Shown here piece after piece: positions 11,483-20,934 of a stretch of DNA of 64,000 nucleotides (position 1 is the first letter of the stretch; each line of letters opens with the position of its first letter). The translations under genes were made by a program, and so were the position numbers. This DNA comes from Oscheius tipulae (lineage: Eukaryota; Nematoda; Chromadorea; Rhabditida; Rhabditidae): positions 1,984,001-2,048,000 of the forward strand of contig JASJZH010000005.1 in the NCBI GenBank assembly GCA_037178975.1, in the 5' to 3' direction. A model generated the notes under the pieces. That model was not told where the DNA came from. It made no database searches and saw only the letters and a list, made by a program, of their open reading frames with translations.

Positions 11483-11775
11483 ATTCTACGTTTTTCAGGA
11501 TAGAACTACCGAATATTCTGGACTTGGCATGGACGAGGAAGCTGAAATGGGCGAGAAAAGTGGCCGAGATGGAAGGAGGAAGGTGGTCGAAAGCAATGAC
11601 GGAATGGGTTCCTCTAGATCAACGACGAGCTCTAAGGAGACCGCGCATGAGATGGGAAGATGAGCTGAAGAAAGCTTGTGGTCGCCTCGGACGAATTCCA
11701 ACTACGTGGATGAGACAGACAAAAGAGGGAGACAAAGAGTGGGTTCGCGCTATGGGAACGGCAAGGGAGCCCTGA
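11483..11775 (+). pseudogene. RTE-type LINE ORF2 C-terminal tail
   Basis: The plus-strand frame reads WTRKLKWARKVAEMEGGRWS, then PRMRWEDELKKACG, and ends AMGTAREP*. This KW..GH(V/A)ARM / RPxxRWxDDL pattern ends RTE-clade LINE ORF2 proteins. It is not contiguous with the RTE piece at 8.5-9.0 kb, so it is either a separate copy or the same copy split by about 2.5 kb of other sequence. Confidence 0.7.
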
Positions 11776-12485
11776 CATGATAGCAACCCCTTGATTCCGA
11801 CAATAAAATGTAATTTAATCTTCACATCGTCTGCCTCTTTGACGATCCCCAACTGCAGGAACTCTACTGCTAACGTTTCCCAGGCGGTAGCTGTGGATAA
11901 ATCGAAGCATGGTCACCGCTCTTAAAACGTTCTCTGGAATTTATTTTCTAAGCAGACCCACCTTATCCACGCTTTCCATATAAGTTTCAAAGGCCTGTTG
12001 GACTTCTTGAGATTCAGCGCTGATGAATTCCTTCAGCACAGGCCATTTCTTCTGTTCAATCAAGAGATCGACAACTGCTCTTCGAGGGACAGGGAGGAGA
12101 TCAAGGAAATCGGTGAGTCCCTGAAAAGGGGCAGCTATCAGGCAAAATATTTAAATAACCTTCTGCCCTGTATACCATCGCTTTCAGGCAATGTTACGAA
12201 AAGACTTTTTTTTTTCAAAAATCTGATACATACCATGACAATGCTCGGCTTCTTCACTTCTTCGTGTAGAATAGGAGTCAGTGTTTTGACGTGGCTGACA
12301 GTGAACTGATTTGATCGTTTTATGGGCTGAATCGTTGGTCTTAGTCTCTTTCCTTTCACTGTAATACTTTCAGAGCATCCATCCCTTCTGAACCTCCATT
12401 AGTTAATCAAACTCCTCTTCCATCGTCATTCAGTGTTCAACAGAATTCTCTCAGTAGTCAAAAGAAGGATGGCAGCCTCGACACT

Positions 12486-13235
12486 TTAATGGCCAAGGAT
12501 CTGCAAAACTTTTCACTCGCCGATGTTACCTCTCAACAACAGATAGAAAAACAGATTGAAGCGCAAAAGTTGGCTGAAATTGAGAAGGAAGTCGAAAGAC
12601 GTGTGGCTAAGATACTCGAAGAAGAAAAACAGGAAAGACTGGCTGCTGAACAACGTGAGGCAGAGAATAAAGTCAGAAAGAAGATGGAATAGCGATTGCA
12701 AGCAGACAAACGACAGAAGGAATTGGCTGATAATTCGAAAAGTAGGCGACCGACTGTACCGGGGTCGAGTGACCAAAGAGAGGGGGCAGAATACTATTTA
12801 CTAACAAGTTTGTGAAGGCCAAGATCAACGAGTAGTTGAGAAGGAGGCAGAGAGAGTGGAAGAGGAGAGACGACAAGCTGAAATCCAGGAGGCAAAGGAT
12901 GCAGCCTTCTATTCCGATGACGAGATTAAGGGCAAAATGAAAATCCAGTGCCCAAAGTGGAACCTAAAGCTCTTAACGCCAAGATCAGTGCAGGAGTGAG
13001 TGCTCATTTATTTACTGTCAAAAACTATGATTTTCAGCTTACTCAAGGAGATGAACATCCTCATTCTGGGAGAGACCGGGAATGGAAAGTCGACATGCCA
13101 GCGTCAACTACTTCAAGTACGGCACAATGAACCAGGCCAGAGGCAATGGAGTCCAAGTTCTAATTCCAACCAAATTTACCCAGTTGGATAGAGATGAGAG
13201 TATAAACCTGTATAAAACGGAGTATGTTTCAGGAG
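12486..13235 (+). pseudogene. Second G-domain family copy with coiled coil and P-loop
   Basis: An acidic/basic coiled-coil (EKEVERRVAKILEEEKQERL) runs from 12489 to a TAG at 12690, after which the same frame continues (RLQADKRQKELADN). A second coiled-coil block lies at about 12820-12950 (VVEKEAERVEEERRQAEIQE). After a probable intron ending in TTTTCAG at 13038, the P-loop reads EMNILILGETGNGKST at about 13045-13095, here with an intact Walker A. One base out of frame, the text goes on as VNYFKYGTMNQARGNG to about 13225, matching the usual continuation. The internal stop and the frameshift make this copy inactive unless the assembly is wrong. It is the best preserved nucleotide-binding motif of the two copies. 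Confidence 0.5.
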
Positions 13236-13247
13236 AGAGAGACCGTT

Positions 13248-13500
13248 GTTGTTCATAGGGCAGACGGCTATTATAAGAAGATAGTCTCTTATGAATTGAG
13301 TCTGTATGCGTCTATCCTACGATATCACTAATGGTTCGAATACTAGTTTATTGATTGGTGTATAGAGAGATATAGGAGGTGGTACATAATTACAGCGAGG
13401 AAGCCACACACTTACATACAAACACGCGAACACACGAGACAAAGGGTCCTCCTCTTGGAGGCGGGGAATCTGGTCAAAAGGTCGGGAGCGACACTCCCCA
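13248..13500. repeat. Dispersed repeat, copy 1 (LTR-like)
   Basis: From GGGCAGACGGCTATTA to GGTCGGGAGCGACAC this stretch matches 49775-50025 with scattered differences and an (AT)n expansion in the other copy. Shared islands include CGTCTATCCTACGATAT, CATAATTACAGCGA and TCCTCCTCTTGGAGGCGGG. It abuts Gag-type zinc knuckles, which suggests an LTR or untranslated part of a retroelement. Confidence 0.6.
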
Positions 13501-13799
13501 GACAAAAAGATATCGTACTTGGTCTCCCGGTATGGGTTCAAGAACTTATGGTCGGTAGCTTCTAACTGGACTTTACGAACATGACCGAGTGCCCGCACAG
13601 CTGATCCACGGTATGGTTTTTTGGATCCACTGTGCGCCTCCACCGCCAAGTCCGCGCGCTAGATAGCGCTGGTCACACTTAAACGTGAGCCCAGAGTCTC
13701 ACGCCAGAGGTGGTTGCAAAAGAAAAGACATTATTGACGAGGTTATCGTCTGTAGCCAGGTCACAAGAGGGTGAAGGGTCTCGAAAAATATAAAGGCTA

Positions 13800-14015
13800 G
13801 GTCTTCAGGTTAGAGTTTAGGTTAGAGACCGTGGAGGCTGCTGTGGTGTGGGCCCCCACATCGCTTGCAGACAATTTTACTATAGCACTGATCAGTTGAG
13901 TGACTACTAGCGGTACATATGGTACAAAGGTTCTTGTCTACAAGCAAGTAAAATCTGGTTCTGGGTGAGCTAATTACGGTGCAGTCCTGGCTGCGATGTG
14001 GTCCGGTACAATATA
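13800..14015 (-). pseudogene. Retroelement Gag-type zinc knuckles
   Basis: In a minus-strand frame (about 14013 to 13825) I read CVYCTGPHRSQDC, then CTICTASSHSTDQC, then CKRCGGPHHSSLHG followed by a stop. Three CCHC/CCHH-type knuckles with the last ending in HHSSLH is the pattern of Bel/Pao-class Gag proteins. The frame is offset from the envelope-like ORF immediately upstream, so the two are not one continuous frame. Gag normally precedes envelope; here it follows on the same strand. No protease or polymerase is seen. Confidence 0.6.
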
Positions 14016-14023
14016 CACATGGT

Positions 14024-15425
14024 TTAGGATTGAGAGGTTTCTTGTACTGGTTGGGACGAAAATGTGGGGCTTGCTCGACCCACGTTCCTTCCCATTATGG
14101 TCTTCAACCAGCTCTCGAACTGGTTGATGGTTGGTTCTGGTGGTGGAATTGTTGCAGCTGGTACTTGCTGCTGTACAGGTCGCTCTGGTGGCGATGGATC
14201 TCGATAGATCTCATTCTGCGGTTTCGGGTTCACTGTCTCCAATAGTTTGTCCAGTTTTACGTGAAGCAGCTCAACTGATTCCAATAGTCGAACAATCTCG
14301 TCTTCTTCGACGTCCATTTCCGCCATTTGAGCATCCAATTTGGTCTGGTCTAGTGCTTCACTTGGTTTACCTGGACGGTGCTGTGTGGTTCTCAGAACGC
14401 GTAGCACGATCAGAATGATCATACCGGGGGGCGTTGCGTTCAGAGCAGCCGCGGTAGGTGAGGCTTTGCCGCTGGTAACGGCTGTTGCGACGCCCAAGAT
14501 TAGTAGGGCCACGCAAATAAATATTACAGTAATGATTAAGGCGGTAGTGGAGAATCCCATAAAATTCAAAACAGTCATCCACAGTGGTCCAAAATCTGGC
14601 CACTTGAGCCCTCTAAGCTCGAGGCTGGTCAACTTGCCCCAAAAACTGGTCGAATTGTCGTATCCAGAGCGAACAGCGGTCACATTATTGTAAAGCTCTT
14701 GAAAAGGTCGGACACGATTCACGTATCTCAATGTTCCAGTTATTTCAAAATTGGATGTGGTGGACCCGCAAGTAATTTTACACTTTTCGTTCAGATTTGC
14801 GTGATTTGCTACAAAGTGTATAAAATTAACAAATCCTCTCTTGTGGCAAATGAGAGCAAAAGCTTGGGATGAGCATTTAACACTTCCCGTACTACCTTTC
14901 CGTAGGCTGGTACAGTTGAGTCTGACTTCGGCACCATGCCTACAATCATAACAACCGTCTACTGCTTCAACTGATACATTACAAAGATCAGTGTGCACAA
15001 ATAATTGAGTACGGTTAACGGTTGTGTCCATTTTAACACTGATGGTTGCAGAAGCGGTATTAGTTTCGAAAGTTAGTCGGTCATTTTTCACCACTAGCTT
15101 GCCTTAGAATAGAAGTGTGCCCAAACGTTTCACCAATCCACAGGTTAGGCTGGCGACCAGATGCAACAGTAGCGAGACTAGAAACGTAGCTGTTTTCAAA
15201 GCCGCTCTGAACAGCGACCAAGTTTCCACCGATTGAGTTGCATTGTTTTTCAGCTGCCAGAAAAGGCATAGGGGTGTTGTAGTATGTGTAGCATCTAAAG
15301 TCGTAGAAATTTAAACGGAGAGGTTGCCTTCTACTTGTCGTAATCGGGAGCATAGGTTGTATTCGTTGGGCAGTCAGCCATAGAATGAGAGACAAATACA
15401 AAAAAGAATCCGAACAAGAGCCACA
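14024..15425 (-). CDS. C-type lectin / retroelement envelope-like chimeric gene
   Basis: The minus-strand start at about 15425 gives a signal peptide (MWLLFGFFFVFVSHSMADC). A 40-base intron (gtagaagg...gactttag) leads to half a C-type lectin fold (CYTYYNTPMPFLAAEKQC, later NLWIG). A GTGAAACG...TCTAAG intron (about 15105-15137) then joins in frame to an ORF ending at 14024. That ORF has paired Cys (GCYDC), a block with CKITCG, an amphipathic stretch, then a strongly hydrophobic membrane segment (about ALIITVIFICVALLILGVAT) and a proline-rich cytoplasmic tail. The ectodomain resembles the C-terminal part of class II-like envelope proteins carried by nematode Bel/Pao elements. So an envelope remnant appears to have replaced the second half of a lectin gene. 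The alternative is an insertion in a dead lectin gene with fortuitous phase. Expression is unknown. Confidence 0.5.
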
Positions 15426-15476
15426 TGGTGTGGTTCTGATAAAGCAATCTTCCTTCCAGTAGTTCAAAAGACTACC

Positions 15477-15640
15477 CACGATAAGAAGTTTTGCTGGGTA
15501 AGACTAAATGCTTCGGTAAGAACTCATGCGAACAAATGGTTTTAGCGCTGAAGGATTGATTGCAACAAAAGGTTTTCTTTGTACAGACTTTATAATTGTT
15601 ATTTGGAAATTCACCTGTTGTCCGTTGCTAGACGACAAAT
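15477..15640 (-). pseudogene. C-terminal half of a second C-type lectin
   Basis: After an intron nearly identical to that of the neighbour (GTGAAACGTTTGGGCGCACTTCTAT...GTCTAG), a minus-strand frame reads TTGEFPNNNYKVC and then CC..C..ICSHEFLPKH before a TAG. This is the usual end of a C-type lectin domain (G-x-P-N-N, then Cys). No first exon is found to the right. The shared intron shows it was a tandem paralogue of the lectin at 15.1-15.4 kb. I read it as a remnant. Confidence 0.4.
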
Positions 15641-15939
15641 ATAGAAGTGCGCCCAAACGTTTCACTTCCATGAGTGTCTCCTGTGTCCTCCACTCGACTA
15701 CAAGAAAAGTGATCATGCAACTTTTATCTGTTTTCTTGATTCTGCCTCATATTTTAATGTCAGTGTCAATGCTTACACTATCTATTGCATTACCTTTCGG
15801 TCAACAAAATACATGAACAGATACAGATAGTTCTTGCTATATCACCAGTGTATTACATTTATAACTGATAATGTGAGTTTGATTAGTGTGACAGACTCTC
15901 ACAGCTGTTTTTTTAGATAAGCATTCCAGTCAAACCACT

Positions 15940-16620
15940 CTTTTTGGTGCCTTTCGCTGCAGGATACCCTCTGGAGCCACTTCGAGGCAGCATTTCTGCC
16001 ACTGATTTTACTGCTATTATCTACTTCCTTCTCACGCTTTCAATCAGCACTGTGATCCATCTATTCACATTTCGCTACATTTCAAGCTATCATAGCATTT
16101 TTTGTCATTATACCGGTTCTACCTGTATTCGGAACTCTAGTAGCCGCGCAAGACGAGAAACTTGTCGAGATGGCAGCTAAGTTTACTTGTATGACAACGA
16201 ACGTGATTTCTATATCTGGTTTTTTTTACTACTGGACCGCATGCGCTTTGGCATATTTGTGTGCATACCCTTTGTTTTTATAAATGTATGTTTTTCTGTA
16301 GCAGCATATTGGTTCATCGTCACCACAAAGAATTGCATCCACACCAAATTTGCTTCTGAGAAATTGAAACGCATGCAAAGGGAGTTTCTTCTCCAGGTGG
16401 ACATTCAAGCCTTTTTGCTTTATCCACTATATTGGTAACTGCTTTTAGACTGATCTTCACTGTTGTTGCAGAGGTATGTAAGGCAACCATGGTGACAGTG
16501 ACAGAAAGAGAGACAAAGACAGCCCGTGTTCCGCAGGGTCTTCTTTCAGTTATCGACTTGACTGCAATGGTTCTCATAGTGATGAAACCTACATACTACT
16601 TGTGGCTGAAAGCTGTCATT
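15940..16620 (+). pseudogene. Serpentine (7TM) chemoreceptor, probably broken
   Basis: Successive plus-strand blocks are strongly hydrophobic: FTAIIYFLLTLSISTVIHLF (about 15990), FFVIIPVLPVFGTL (about 16095), SGFFYYWTACALAYLCAYPL (about 16215), VCFSVAAYWFIVTT (about 16285), a cytoplasmic loop with KFASEKLKRMQREFL, then LLSVIDLTAMVLIVMKPTYY (about 16540). The order and the final P-x-Y-Y resemble nematode serpentine receptors. Blocks change frame where only 28-40 base introns could fit, and the N-terminal helices are not found. One exon is duplicated in inverse orientation at 2.9 kb. The exact subfamily is uncertain. It ends against a LINE fragment. Confidence 0.5.
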
Positions 16621-16621
16621 T

Positions 16622-17037
16622 TTATTTATTTATTTATTTACGATTATCATATCATTTCGATATGTCGCATTTTGCTGTCTGAAGTTGTCGGGATCCACCT
16701 TAGCCCTCTGTACCCAGTTCTCGCCACATCTTGTTGCAAAATCGTCGCATGAAGACCATCTTCTGTTCACGATGAATGCGGTCTGACCGTCATGTAGCAG
16801 CAGATGTCCTGTCGATTGCACGATTTGGCTTCCTCGTCCTCTTCTTTTGACCTCGCTTAGAGCAATCACATCAAAGTCGACGTCGTGTAGAGCATCGTTC
16901 AGCTCAGCAAGACGGGCGTCTGTTCGTAGCGTTCGGCAATTCAGCGATCCGATCCTTAGACGGAGCAATTCGGACATGTAGCGCCACCAGGTTGTCCAGG
17001 CTACTGATGGGCTGTCATTACAAGGCTTAAAACTCAC
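16622..17037 (-). mobile_element. LINE endonuclease fragment with TAAA tail
   Basis: The minus-strand ORF reads LRIGSLNCRTLRTDARLAEL, then DVDFDVIALSEVKRRGRGS and LLLHDG. This is the start of an apurinic-like endonuclease of the RTE/CR1 kind (N, then the catalytic Glu in SEV). Reading on, the frame degenerates and ends in (TAAA)4 at about 16640-16622, the short 3' tail expected of an RTE-type insertion. The end (about 16625-16740) is also found at 28115-28235. The reverse transcriptase is entirely missing, so this is a non-autonomous LINE-derived element or a deletion product. Confidence 0.65.
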
Positions 17038-17082
17038 CAGAAAGCTTAAAATTCTTGGTGGGAGCAGAAATTTCGTTGTAAT

Positions 17083-19090
17083 TATACCACAGCAACATAC
17101 AAGAAGTCACGATGAGACACTTCGTGTTTATCCGAACATGCTGATAACATACTGTCCGGATGATCGATATTCGGCTGCAGTTCCGTCACTCCGTGCGAAT
17201 CCAACGAGAACTCGTACTTATTCGGCTCGTTGTAGATCCTATGGCATTCCACTCCTCCCGTTACGAAGATCATCTTCACGGCGAAGATGCCATAGCTGCC
17301 GGGGATGATCTTCGACGCCACGGCCTTTTTCACCTTGTAGTCAATCAGGAAGTACTAGAAGGGCTCGATTCCGAAGTAGAAGCTGGATCCTGACTCCCAG
17401 TTATCATAGTAGCAGAAGACGCTCTGCAAACAGTTGGTTTAACAGAGATACAGAGACATGGAGGTACTGAAACACAGAAAGAGACAGGGACAGAGAGAGT
17501 TAGATGAACAAATGGACCGAGAGAGACAGAAAAACAGACAGAGAGACAAAAACTAACCTGATTGGAGCAGGACATGGTACAATCGGCTGCGAAGCTGTTA
17601 GCCTTCAGATCCAGTCCAATCTCCTTCTTTAGCGGCACCTTACCATCGTACATGGTCCAAGCCCGGCACTGATGGCCATCGCCTCCACATTGACCTTTCC
17701 CATCAGAGGCAGCTGCTCGAGAACCTTGTTCAAGACGTTCAGAACCTTCACACCGCTCCTCCTTCCAAATCTGGCAACCAGTAGTTCAGACAGTCGATAC
17801 TGCTCGTACATGTTGTGGAACTCGAGCGCTCCACAGAGAATCAGTACACGTTTGTGGAAAAGGAGACGCATGGCCAGCATGAGCATGAAGCTGTCGAAAT
17901 CGTGCAGATCGCCAAAGTAGTTGCCAAGGAAGACCCAGCCGACCTGATGAATCGGATGAGTTGGACCATCATAGGACTGCAGGCTAAGAACACGACGGAG
18001 CTGCTCAAAGTTACCGTGTCTCAATCTTCTCAATCACCGTCGTCTTCTTGGAAAAGAACAAGGCACAAAGGAAATTCACTGTCTCTCACGTCTTGAATTT
18101 GAGCTGAAAACGCCTTTTTCAGTTTTTGTCTCTGTCTCTCAACTTACATGATGGCTCGGAGGACAGGAAAAGCTGCTGGCAATAATACTCTCCGCGATCG
18201 TATACACCGGCTGCGGCGGCAACTTGTCCATCATCAGCCGACCTGATAGATCGGATGAGTTGGACCATCACAGGACTATCACTTTGGGTCTAACTCTTAT
18301 GGGATGGTCTCAAGAGGCAGTGATTCAAGTTAGGGGAAGAGAGATGCAATCAGAAAAGAAGGAAATTGCAGTGATTTAGTTACAGCTACCATAAGAGACT
18401 GTAGTCAAGAGCTGTGAAGTAGACTGGGACCACGATCTTTTCAGGTAGACAGGGAGCGAATGCAGGTATCAAAATCTGAATACAGAGTTCACCTCAGAGT
18501 GAGACGGCGTGAAAACCTGAGATCTTCGGCCCTGTTCAAGTACTGCAGAAAGGTGAAGGGCGGCCTGCGATCCTGCCCATCCAGTTGTGTTTGTTTCGGA
18601 TCCGGCAGTGGATGGCCCTTCTTCTCAAGCTCCTGCCTAGCCTTCATGTGCTTCTTCTTTCCTGAGACTAATTTCCATGAAGAGGAGCTGGCTCGCCGCT
18701 CGTGTCTGCGAGATATAGGGGTAGGCCATTGGAAAGCAGGGCGCCGGCTGGACCTTATCATTTTCCACCATCAGAAGGCCGTGTTTGCCTGCCACGAAGT
18801 CCCTCACTCGGCGCGGATATTTACACATCTCATCGTATGAATTCTTGTTCCACTGCTCACTATTAGCCTTCAATGGTTTCACAGTTGGCATTGGAGACGG
18901 GTGCTTGACGCGGCCTCTTTTAGCTTCATCTTGTCGTCCGCAATGTACTTGTAAAGTCGAAAAAAGGATGCCTTCGCTTGCGTCGAACCAGCAGGATCAG
19001 GACGATGTTAAAGGGTCCGAGCAGGATAAAGACGATTCCAATCACAATACCGCAGGTCCTTGTTGCGGTAGAACCAGCTAGCATGATCTC
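17083..19090 (-). pseudogene. Transmembrane PPP-fold pseudophosphatase, copy A
   Basis: Minus strand. About 19090-18910: membrane segment (GIVIGIVFILLGPFNIVLIL) then RRKRRHP and FRLYKYIADDKM. 18891-18640: cytoplasmic linker (SYDEMCKYPRRVRDFVAGKH). 18600-18490: KARQELEKKGHPLPDP. Near 18215: VYDRGEYYCQQ. 18095-17640: a PPP-type Ser/Thr phosphatase fold, where the metal-binding GD-x-HG is HGNFEQ, GDYVDRG is GNYFGDL and RGNHE is CGALE. A 137-base intron rich in TCTCTGTC (about 17424-17560) leads to YYDNWESGSSFYFGIEPF, a TAG, and the C-terminal strands to 17083. All metal ligands visible are replaced, so it could not be an ordinary phosphatase. A +1 shift near 18660 and the TAG at about 17355 argue that this copy is dead. 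Related copies lie at 48.8-49.7 and 53.7-55.9 kb. Confidence 0.55.
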
Positions 19091-19397
19091 TCTCCTTCTT
19101 AGCAAAGTCGTAGTGGGGCTCCGGAGCGAAGGTCTAGAAATAGAGGGAGTCAGTAATAGGACAAGCGTGGAACTGAATCGACCTTTTGCACCCTCTGCCT
19201 CTCATTCTGTCAACCGGTGTTCCTTAACATAAGCCTGTAATTTCTCGAGACATGTCTGCGATCAAGCCATGTATCTCAGTCATACTGTCTTCTGTCACCC
19301 GTCACCCTGTCAATCATCCTATGACTCTTTGTGTGTCTTTGGTGTCCGAACTCTATAATATTGGATTGGCAGCTAAGTCTTTTCGCTTTTTGTAAAC

Positions 19398-20264
19398 ATG
19401 TCCTTTGTCTTGTGTACGACAACGTCAACTTTTGATGAATCGAAGCTGCTGCAGCTCGTGAATGAGAACAATCGGCAGACTACCCGTGAACTAGCAGAGG
19501 CACTGTCTGTCAGTCATGCTGCAGTGGAACATCATTTGAAGCAATTGAGATTTATGAAGAAACTGGGCACTTGGTTGCCGCACGACCTCAGTGATACCCA
19601 GAAGTGGCAGTGCATGTTCGTCGCCCATTCTCTCCTGTCCAGGTATGAGAGGAAATCCTTTTTACCACGCCTGGTGACGGGGGATGAGAAATGAATAATG
19701 TATGTAAACTTCCGAAGGAAGCGTCAATGGGTGGATCCAGGGCAGACACCAAGTCCTGGTGTGAAACCTGACACCCATCAAAAGATGATTATGCTCTGTG
19801 TTTTCTGGGATATCGAAGGAGTGGTGCACTGGAATTTGCTGGATGCTGGAACTACCCTTACGAACTACCCTTCTTCTGGTAATGACGAGTCATAACAGCC
19901 AGCAACTTGAAAAGGTTGCCATTGCACTTCGTCAGAAACAGCCACTGAAGTCGAAGGTCATCCTGCAGATGGACAACGCGTGATCCCATGTTGCAAAACT
20001 CACTCACTCCAATCCACGACCTAGGTTGGGAGATTCTGCCCTAGCCTCCTTATAGCCCGTTCCTTGCCCCTTCCGATTATTATCTGTTCCGAACTCTCAA
20101 CAACGGTATTGAAAGATAACACTTCGATTCCGACGACGCACTCAAAACTTGGTTGAGAAACTTGTTCGCGTCGAAACCCAAGGTGTTCTACGAGCGTGGT
20201 ATTCGTAAGCTACCCGTGAAATGGGCGGACGGGGTACATCATAATGGTGGTTACAACGAATGAA
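19398..20264 (+). pseudogene. Mariner transposase, inactivated (copy 2)
   Basis: It starts MSFV at 19398 as family members do, but the first helix-turn-helix is deleted, and after about 15 residues it enters FDESKLLQLVNENNRQTTRE. It reaches TGDEK then TGA at 19692-19694, the same nonsense codon as copy 1. The frame resumes with MYVNFRRKRQWVDPGQ. Further damage: a frameshift with a duplicated ACGAACTACCCTT near 19860-19875, a TGA right after MDNA (about 19981), and frame loss beyond. The C-terminal FYERGI...KLPVKWAD is still legible to about 20264. The internal deletion differs from that of copy 1. Confidence 0.85.
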
Positions 20265-20323
20265 TAAGTTGTTTGGAAGACAATAAATTTTTGAATTTGA
20301 AAAAGCGAAAAGACTTAGTTGCC

Positions 20324-20590
20324 CACCTAATAGTTAAACAGGCGCCCCCGACTCGATTTTACGCGAAATTGCGTAAGACGTACGCAAAAATACGTCTTGG
20401 CGCGAATTGGTTTTTCCGTTTTTTGTCGTTTTCTACTATTTTCTTGACTTTTTTTTTGCATTTTCTGTCTGTTTATAATGTTGTTCGAAAAACGGAAAAC
20501 GAAAAAAAAAATCAATTCGCGCCAAAACGTATTTTTGCGTACGTCGTACGCAATTTCGCGTTCAGTCGAGTCGCCTGTTTAACTACTACC
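20324..20590. mobile_element. Palindromic MITE nested in the mariner terminal repeat
   Basis: The two ends are long inverted repeats. The left starts near 20324 with TAGTTAAACAGGCG and continues ACGCGAAATTGCGTA; the right, reverse complemented, gives the same blocks with a few changes. Arms span about 100 bases around an AT-rich centre. GACTTAGTTGCC is repeated directly at 20312-20323 and 20591-20602, a 12-base target-site duplication. It codes for nothing. Its 12-base duplication is outside the 2-base range of mariner relatives and closer to MULE or hAT groups; the superfamily is unknown. Confidence 0.85.
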
Positions 20591-20704
20591 GACTTAGTTG
20601 CCAATACAATAATAGAAGAGCCCGCTTTTTCCACGCAGACGATTAGATTACATTAATGAACTGTCAAGTTATGCTATACTAATTTTGTGAAAAAAGAGGC
20701 CTGT

Positions 20705-20934
20705 ATACCTGTCGTCGTTGTGGTGGTGGTGGTAGTAGTCGTAGTAGTTTTCGTTGTTGAAGTAGTAGTCGGAATAAAAGCTGTAGTAGTAGTAGTATCA
20801 ATATTGTAAGCTGAAGCTTTTAAGAAATCTGAGAGATTCTTCTACCTGGAAAGTCGGGAGTGTATGCATGTTTCGTGAACTGGTAACAAAAACAAAGTAG
20901 CAACAAGAAATGTTGTCGGTTGTCCGGTAGACAT
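20705..20934 (-). CDS. Secreted threonine-rich protein, N-terminal exons
   Basis: A minus-strand start at 20934 gives a signal-peptide-like MSTGQPTTFLVATLFLLPVH. An intron gtagaagaat...cttaaaag (29 bases) follows, then an exon that is almost all Thr (TTTTTAFIPTTTSTTKTTTT), ending at a GTATAC donor near 20712. Thr tracts of this kind are usually O-glycosylated stalks of secreted or surface proteins. No following exon is found: 100 bases further on lies the mariner element. The gene may have been cut by that insertion, or the rest may lie beyond it unrecognised. Confidence 0.4.

Larger units (their letters stand above)
19361..20609 (+). mobile_element. Mariner element, copy 2, with nested insertion
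   Basis: Bounded by TA at 19359-19360 and 20610-20611. The left end is TTGGATTGGCAGCTAAGTC and the right end, reverse complemented, is TTGTATTGGCAACTAAGTC, giving near-perfect inverted repeats. A 267-base palindromic element (20324-20590) and a 12-base target duplication interrupt the right terminal repeat. Without them the element is about 970 bases, shorter than a full mariner (about 1.3 kb). Confidence 0.9.

Noticed and set aside
13317-13649. 110-codon minus-strand ORF
   Set aside because: Half of it covers the dispersed repeat, and the matching stretch at 49.8 kb is not open; a retroelement pol end was considered, but the motifs do not fit.
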